DNA of 64,000 bases from Zygaena filipendulae (Eukaryota; Arthropoda; Insecta; Lepidoptera; Zygaenidae): contig OU015658.1 in assembly GCA_907165275.2 (NCBI GenBank), positions 1,500,501-1,564,500 on the forward strand, read 5' to 3'. The notes below the pieces were generated by a model. The model saw nothing but the letters and a program-made list of their open reading frames with translations, was not told where the DNA came from and searched no databases. Each line of letters starts with the position of its first letter. Position 1 is the stretch's first letter. Positions 59,801-64,000 of the stretch are shown piece by piece. Position numbers and translations under genes: made by a program.

Positions 59801-61466
59801 CGGGTTTAAACCCGAAAACGGCAGGCTTTTGTCGAGTTTAATCCCAAACACCGGGTTGATTATTATTACAGCTAAATTAGATCATTACTATTTCTGAATG
59901 TCAAGTTGAAAACAAAAAGTTATGAGCCGAAAGGACCCCGCACAAAATGTAAGTAACTATAGAAGATGATATTAGCTTCAATTAAAATAGATCTCTGAAA
60001 TATACTGACAAACTAATTTAAAATGATAAACTAGAACAATGAAGCTGTTACAATGGCTATAGCATTGCATTATTAAAGCATGCATAAACAGAATGAATCA
60101 CAACAGTGCATGTCAGCCAAAAACTTATTCATTTTTAGCAAAAAATATTATTAGTGATTAGTTATGTAGGTACATCAATTATTATAAATATATAAAATTT
60201 TAAACATATATCTAAATTTCATATTAAATTTTATCACCTTAGGTAACGACCTAAAATGTTAGATATGTACCTACCGAAGAATCATAATTTAGGCACAATT
60301 TTTCAATAACATTTCATTAACAGTTATGGAAAGTAGGAGGCGGACGAATGTAGGTACTTACATACAATACATAAATATAATATTTCATTAGAAATAAAAC
60401 AATGCATACTCAATAAAGAAATGATTGCGTATCAGTAATATCGTAAATACCTATTTATTTAGCTCGCCGAATCAAAGAGTTAAAACAAGCGTTTCAACGA
60501 ACCAAACAAGTGAAACAAGCATAATGTTTCTATTATAACCATTTATCCACTGTAGTAACGTAACATGATAAAAAAAAATTATATTTGTAGTTGGTAGTAA
60601 AATTCAACTAGATCGATGGCCAAAAAATCGATTGATTTTTTTTGCTATGAAATCGATTCTAAAATCGTGAAACAAAATTTACCATATTTCCTTGCATGAA
60701 TGATATTTTTTTTTTTTAGACAAAAATATACGAAACTATTTCAACAGTTTATTTCTGTTCACGGTTACAGAGTTGGTGTTATAAACAGAAACGGCATAGA
60801 ATAATAATAGACGATGTTTGACCTTAATTTTTTTCCGTTAATCAAAAGTCTGTGATGTAAATCCATTACAACCTTCATAAAAAGGTTATGTAGCTATAGC
60901 CTATAACCCTCAAAAGTCTAAATCAATGTGGTGGAAGCCCTAGCGAATAGCGTGTAGTGAGTCTTGAGCATGTAAACGTTATGTAGAGATTTCGAGACGT
61001 ATTACTTTTGGCTAAATATAGAATGTATTTCGATCAGACCAAGACATGTGTTATAAAATTCCAATAGTTCCGTAAGCGATAGTAGTCACCTATATACATA
61101 CATACATACACGTATATATATAGGTCTCCCTGAAGTTTTATTACAAGTGTGCCAACAATTATTATTATACTCGCAAAACGTATAAGTACGTGTCTACATT
61201 ATAATAAAATGGCTAACTATATTTTTTAATTAATACATAAATCATTGTTTTTATTGTTAAGTTAGGTACAGGAGAAAAACTAATAATATCATTGTACAAA
61301 AAAAAACATTCATTAATTGTATTTTTGTGTTATAAATACACATAGATTTTCGATATACCTAATATGTACTACAAAAAAACAAGTTCTAGATAATCTAGAC
61401 TAAAATCTTTAAAAATTATTATTGAGTAAGTAATCTTTACATTTTACATAGTGTGAGTCTTTCGTA

Positions 61467-61519
<53 letters not shown>

Positions 61520-61909
61520 TGTGGGTGTGTGTGCCTGTGTGTGATGTACAAGAATAATAACCATTAAATATAATAGAATCACAAAAAAGTACACCCGGCA
61601 CCGTTAAAATATTATGTTTTTATACCTTTCACCAAATTAATGCAACCGACCCATCACCACCGGAGCGGCAAACTTAAAAAAAGAAAAATTTACCTACTTC
61701 CTACGTAATTGTCCATGCTCTCTTTTCTTACGATGACCGACGACATCCTGGTCGCGTACACGATGCAGCTGTCCAAAAACGAGGAGTGGGGCGCCACCAC
61801 CAGGATGGGCGCCTCTTTCCTGGATGCCTGCCGGCCCCTAACAGTGATCGCCATGCCCCCGGCCAGGTAAGACATTTTTCCAATGAAACATATTAGGGGC
61901 TTTAACGAC
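50724..61909 (-). CDS. LPCAT: lysophosphatidylcholine acyltransferase (LPCAT1/2-like), 5' part missing
   Basis: Nine coding exons join with matching phases into 408 residues ending in a stop: 61909-61698, 59625-59513, 58949-58795, 57382-57245, 56122-55997, 55357-55207, 53945-53844, 53726-53585 and 50812-50724. The family transfers an acyl group from acyl-CoA to lysophospholipids at ER or lipid-droplet membranes. The catalytic HX4D is APHSSFLDS (visible residues H41 and D46), the acceptor-binding block is FPEGTCTNRSCL (112-123), and degenerate EF-hands follow (about 290-380). The order of blocks matches the animal LPCAT1/2 proteins. Family members have about 100 more N-terminal residues including the membrane anchor; these should lie beyond 64000. 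The gene is inflated by transposons and by an exon-derived tandem array in intron 6. Confidence 0.93.
51303..51488 (+). pseudogene. decayed THAP zinc-finger domain in a DNA transposon
   Basis: One plus-strand frame reads YKWCAVPLC, then a stop-ridden stretch, then KVRDKLARRNPAGVV and TNSAIYFCEDHFDDG. These are the two conserved halves of a THAP domain: the first Cys pair (CXXXXC) with Pro, and the Cys/His pair in CEDHF. Five or so stops separate them in the same frame, so it is dead. THAP domains bind DNA in several transposases and in proteins derived from them. It lies inside the element at 51040-53381 and is followed directly by the right subterminal sequence of the related MITEs. Confidence 0.8.
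51600..51705 (-). repeat. LINE-like 3' end
   Basis: Minus-strand counterpart of 25300-25392, lying within the THAP-bearing element. Confidence 0.55.
53450..53572 (+). mobile_element. Helitron fragment beside LPCAT exon 8
   Basis: CAACCGATCATGATGAAACG through CCCGCGGGAACTCCGTGAG, stopping about 12 bp from the splice donor of LPCAT exon 8. Confidence 0.68.
53585..53726 (-). CDS. LPCAT: LPCAT visible exon 8 (EF-hand)
   Basis: Acceptor ACTGGTGCAG, donor G|GTGAGT. Encodes VYDSSGRGRLSAADFEEVCA. The loop keeps D at position 1, S at 3, G at 6, L at 8 and D at 12 but has Arg at 5, so calcium binding may be weak. It ends RGHLGY plus one base. Confidence 0.9.
53844..53945 (-). CDS. LPCAT: LPCAT visible exon 7
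   Basis: Acceptor TATTTTGCAG, donor AAG|GTAGGA, exactly 34 codons in phase 0. Encodes RSSNLVYFPDYLVCAAFLAL, then LLVYAFK. The EF-hand loop lacks the acidic calcium ligands. Confidence 0.9.
54037..55300 (-). repeat. 120-bp tandem array derived from LPCAT exon 6 and its donor
   Basis: A tandem array in intron 6 with a period of exactly 120 bp. Each unit contains, on the minus strand, the 3' part of exon 6 (EQLAWRLGVPLDEHASRLFD or close variants), the donor CGG|GTCAGT and about 35 bp of intron. Donor sites recur at 120-bp spacing from 54121 to 55201; the last is the real one. Two sequence types exist: five central units (54181-54661) share changes absent from the outer units, and units from 54889 on share a further T, so copies were gained in blocks. 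A partial copy ends at 54037. A 448-codon antisense frame runs through the array only because 120 is a multiple of three. Confidence 0.95.
55207..55357 (-). CDS. LPCAT: LPCAT visible exon 6 (parent of the 120-bp array)
   Basis: Acceptor TGTTGTAG, donor CGG|GTCAGT. Encodes LDRSQLELQLAS, a Gly/Ala linker, then VTREQFARRLGVPLNEHASR and LFDIFAR, which begins the EF-hand region. Its 3' 90 bp or so plus the donor are the sequence repeated downstream in the array at 54037-55300. Confidence 0.88.
55767..55941 (+). repeat. (AATATGT)n heptanucleotide array, ~25 copies
   Basis: An almost perfect 7-bp tandem array in LPCAT intron 5, ending 56 bp from exon 5. Antisense frames across it are artefacts. Confidence 0.97.
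55997..56122 (-). CDS. LPCAT: LPCAT visible exon 5
   Basis: Acceptor GTGGCGCAG, donor GGG|GTGAGA. Encodes ALGVPVLDCTYDDCRLVA and an Ala-rich helix. It is much more G+C-rich than the flanking introns. Confidence 0.9.
56169..56399 (-). mobile_element. Helitron, reference copy (TCC type)
   Basis: A non-autonomous Helitron. Read on the minus strand it starts TCCTACTAATATTATAAATG and ends with a CCGCGGGTGAAACCGCGG hairpin followed by GGTACAGCTAG, with host A before and T after, as rolling-circle elements show. There are no inverted repeats and no coding capacity. Many other copies in the window share this layout. It lies in LPCAT intron 4. Confidence 0.85.
56498..56690 (-). mobile_element. Helitron in LPCAT intron 4
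   Basis: CTAGGTGTACCTATACG end, then GGAGTTCCCGCGGGGATTCC; the 5' end is degraded. Confidence 0.65.
57245..57382 (-). CDS. LPCAT: LPCAT visible exon 4
   Basis: Acceptor CGTTTACAG, donor AA|GTGAGT. Encodes LKLLWLTLTQVHSSCEIEFL, then PVYYPSEEEKRDP and a helix ending RDVMA. A MITE lies 12 bp upstream of the acceptor end (57397-57714). Confidence 0.92.
57397..57714. mobile_element. AT-target MITE in LPCAT intron 3
   Basis: Full-length copy flanked by AT (57395-57396 and 57715-57716), immediately upstream of an LPCAT splice acceptor. One of its two palindromes is mutated (GTGAGGTCAC). Confidence 0.88.
57727..58010 (-). mobile_element. Helitron plus fragment in LPCAT intron 3
   Basis: A copy at 57728-57927 ending AAAGTAGGAT is followed by a second 3' end starting CTAGCTGATCTC at 57940. 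Confidence 0.68.
58795..58949 (-). CDS. LPCAT: LPCAT visible exon 3 (EGTCTNRS motif)
   Basis: Acceptor GCGTTGCAG, donor GC|GTGAGT. Encodes VLIFPEGTCTNRSCLITFKP and ends DTVTWTWEGPGA. This is the most conserved block of the gene. Confidence 0.95.
59074..59330 (-). mobile_element. two Helitron segments in LPCAT intron 2
   Basis: CTAGCTGTCCCCGCGC at 59074 and CTAGCTGTGCCCCATG at 59251; the second is short and lacks the hairpin. Confidence 0.68.
59361..59482 (+). mobile_element. tRNA-headed SINE, 5' truncated
   Basis: CCATCAAGAGATTCCGAGTT and GATTCCAGG mark the B-box half only. Confidence 0.55.
59513..59625 (-). CDS. LPCAT: LPCAT visible exon 2
   Basis: Acceptor ATTCTTCCAG, donor CAG|GTAAAG. 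Encodes LINYTQPVYVWRDDPNSRQN and EIIERATSKEDWPQ, the segment between the catalytic and substrate motifs of LPCAT. Confidence 0.92.
59626..61697 (-). other. LPCAT intron 1 (visible)
   Basis: 2.07-kb AT-rich intron. Contains the (GT)n run and no other coding exon that I can support. Confidence 0.75.
61469..61544 (+). repeat. (GT)n microsatellite
   Basis: Pure to about 61512 and interrupted beyond; in LPCAT intron 1. Confidence 0.97.
61698..61909 (-). CDS. LPCAT: LPCAT visible exon 1 (HX4D motif)
   Basis: Encodes SLKPLICFIGKMSYLAGG onward through the catalytic APHSSFLDS and ends NYVG plus one base. The acceptor is AATTATAG. Two donors are possible; GTAGGT is chosen over the nearby GTAAAT because only it keeps the frame into the next exon, making a Lys codon where the family has Lys/Arg. 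Confidence 0.85.
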
Positions 61910-62037
61910 CTATAATTGGATGAAACAGAAAAAATAACATTTGTGTAGGTATGTCGTTCGTTCGGATTCTAAAACTTAAAATTCTTAAAACTTAAACCCG
62001 CGCCAGCGATCCGCCATAATGTGAGTTTGAGTTATTC

Positions 62038-62943
62038 GTCAACTCGCGAGTGTAAAACTTACGAGTGCGCGCGAGTTAGCATCTTCCGTTTTTACCTATT
62101 TTTACTGTGTAAATATGTAGAGTGAGTTAAGAGTCAGTTTAGAAAATTTGTGATATACGTTTAAAATATGTACATATATGATAGGCAATTTTTTTTATTT
62201 ATGTATCATATTTCCTAAATACTACATCTATCTGCTACACTGCAAATCAGTTTAGGTATCGGCAGATGTTAAAATATTTTGTTGTTTTATTTCTATACTT
62301 ACAATAAAATAATATATATAATTTAGGATCCGATATGGAACCACATTCGTCACGGTAGGTTAGGTTAGAACATGTAAGACAATAAAGCGAGGAGCGAAAT
62401 GACGAGCGTCACTTAGCTTGACTGACTTCCCCCCTACTTTCCTATCGATTTCCGACTCCCCCCCCCCCTTCCCAGTAAATACGAAAGTATAACATGACAA
62501 CCTTAAAAATTCTACCTTTTACGTCTCGGATAGTACCCATCTCCGCGGGGAGAGTGGTACCGTGGGGTCGTGAATGTGGTGACGTTTTAACCGGTTTTGG
62601 CGCCATGAATTAGAAGGAGATAGCGCTATGACCTATAACAGCCAAGGTTTGCAAACTGCAATGCATCATCGACCGCATCCCCCCCTACCTCGCCTTATTC
62701 CGCACCTCCAATATAGGCTATATCGTATCGCTATCCCGAAATCAAAGCATCTGCTTTAATTGCGACTGTCTAGTCGGTACCTACTTATCCGAATCAGCCA
62801 GCCGGACAATATTTATTTATAGTTTTTGTTTCAAGCTTCATCTGACTGCACTTTACATGTGCAAACGAGTTGACGAAAAAAATAGGCAAAAACTGAAGGT
62901 GCCAACTCGCGCGCGCTCGCGAGTTTTACACTCACGAGTTGAC
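62038..62943. mobile_element. DNA element with ~70-bp TIRs
   Basis: GTCAACTCGCGAGTGTAAAA at the left pairs with TTTTACACTCACGAGTTGAC at the right; pairing continues through CGCGCGAGTT and TTTTTACCTATTTTT. The 906-bp element has a G+C-richer middle without a long open frame. It lies upstream of LPCAT visible exon 1. Confidence 0.75.
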
Positions 62944-64000
62944 ATAGGGGCTTTACCGACCTATAATGGGTATAATGACAAAGTATAAAAATCTAAATTT
63001 AAAACTTATGTTGAACAAAAATTAATTTCCGAGGCGTATTATAGTGTGATTGAGTACTTGGATGACCGGCAAGCATGGAATTAGGCCTGTTCTGGTCACT
63101 CTGATGCATTTCGTATTTTTTTTTATTATTTAACTTTATATAATATTATAATTGACGTGTAAAAGAGCCCATTGTGGCCTATTTACAAAATAAAAAAAAA
63201 TAAAAATCTATTTAGTCTGCCAGTTATTAAAAAAATAAACGTATTTTTTGCTTTTTCGAATTATTTTTGCTTTTTTTAGATTACTTTTTAAGTAATTAAT
63301 TTCGGTAAATAAAATAATTTGAGTAATAAAAAACGTTAAGTGTATCAGTATATACCTACATCCGCAAGAAAATAAACTTAAAAAAGATTGAAAGTTCTCA
63401 TGGAAACCATGCGGTTTGCACCGGCTTCCAAGAGGTCGTTAGCCTATAACTACCTGACAACAACTACAGTAAACTAATTTCATATACCCCAATCAAAACA
63501 TAATATAATATTACTAGTATAATAAGAGTGACACGTAGCCGTATTTTTTCCCTGGGCCCAAAGCGATTTCACTACAAAAATTATAATTATTAATTTTGGT
63601 GAAATATATATAAAATCAGCAGGGCTATTCGTTTATTCCAACCTAGTCCTACTAGTACATCGATGGTCGAACTGTTATGTAACTTTTATTGCTATCATAT
63701 TTCAGTTTCAATCGGGAAAATTACGATTTTGTGATTAGTTATACATATTTAGGCAGCTGCAACTTTTGAAGTAGGTATCTAGGTATGTTTATTTTGGTTG
63801 ATTGCTAGATATTGTAGGTGTCATAACGTGCATGTTGTAATCGCAAAACCACCATGTTTTGGATTGCAACCGAAAAATGATAGAAACAAAGCCCCTCGCT
63901 TTTTTAATAATATACCATCTTGCTAGATGGCAACTACTGACCTAGCTTTCCAAATACTCGTTTACGCTTCCGATCTTCTTAACAGAAAAAACAATTAAAA
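62944..64000. other. upstream LPCAT intron or flank
   Basis: No minus-strand segment resembles the missing LPCAT N-terminus. A MITE scrap and a LINE-like tail are present. Confidence 0.5.
63190..63262. mobile_element. AT-target MITE fragment
   Basis: Only one subterminal part (TCTATTTAGTCTGCCAGTTA, then ACGTATTTTTTGCTTTTTCG) is recognisable. Confidence 0.5.

Noticed and set aside
61695..61909. LPCAT exon 1 ending at the GTAAAT donor
   Set aside because: That donor shifts the frame into exon 2; the GTAGGT donor three to four bases upstream keeps the frame and the conserved basic residue.
62355..62368. TTAGG telomere-like repeats
   Set aside because: Only two or three units (GGTTAGGTTAG), too few to call interstitial telomere sequence.

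Overview
The window looks like intronic and intergenic nuclear DNA from a moth or butterfly (Lepidoptera). It is AT-rich and full of TAGGTACCTA-like words. It is saturated with repeats typical of that order: Helitron ends with a CCGCGG hairpin and a CAGCTAG terminus, tRNA-headed SINEs, a GACGTCCACTG repeat and a GTGCGAGTCGGACTC repeat. Genes have eukaryotic GT-AG introns, and no operon-like layout is present. The species cannot be named from the sequence.

Genes, left to right. (1) 7930-9220 is a complete mariner transposon whose transposase frame is open except for one TGA. (2) 17905-18376, minus strand, is a probable first coding exon of a secreted acidic protein; its open frame runs on into a 344-bp MITE. 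(3) 21863-23624, plus strand, is a two-exon CHK/ecdysteroid-kinase-like gene that appears complete (390 aa) with all catalytic motifs. (4) 37682-38395, 41935-42648 and 44064-44741, all plus strand, are three intronless genes (237, 237 and 225 aa) that I read as diverged tandem paralogues of a family I do not recognise. (5) 50724-61909, minus strand, holds the last nine coding exons (408 aa) of a lysophosphatidylcholine acyltransferase (LPCAT1/2-like). These were rebuilt by matching splice phases; the N-terminus is not in the window.

The most unusual structure is in the LPCAT gene. The 3' half of its sixth visible exon, with its splice donor, has been amplified into a 120-bp tandem array (54037-55300, ten donors including the real one). 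Every copy keeps a donor-like GTCAGT.

Most of the rest is layered transposon sequence. Empty-site comparison with Helitron copies shows that one MITE family inserts at AT dinucleotides. Its longest copy (51040-53381, in the last LPCAT intron) carries a decayed THAP zinc-finger reading frame. Other elements include a 1.46-kb element with CTCGAG-containing subterminal repeats and a CCA target duplication (45810-47269), Harbinger-like foldbacks nested in one another (4198-4670), a 29-bp-TIR MITE present twice (17496-17839 and 48856-49202), and three adjacent hairpin-forming inverted repeats (47926-48526) of which one has perfect 58-bp arms.

No tRNA, rRNA, CRISPR or bacterial-type system is present. 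Most remaining open frames are short, AT-rich or shadows of repeats.
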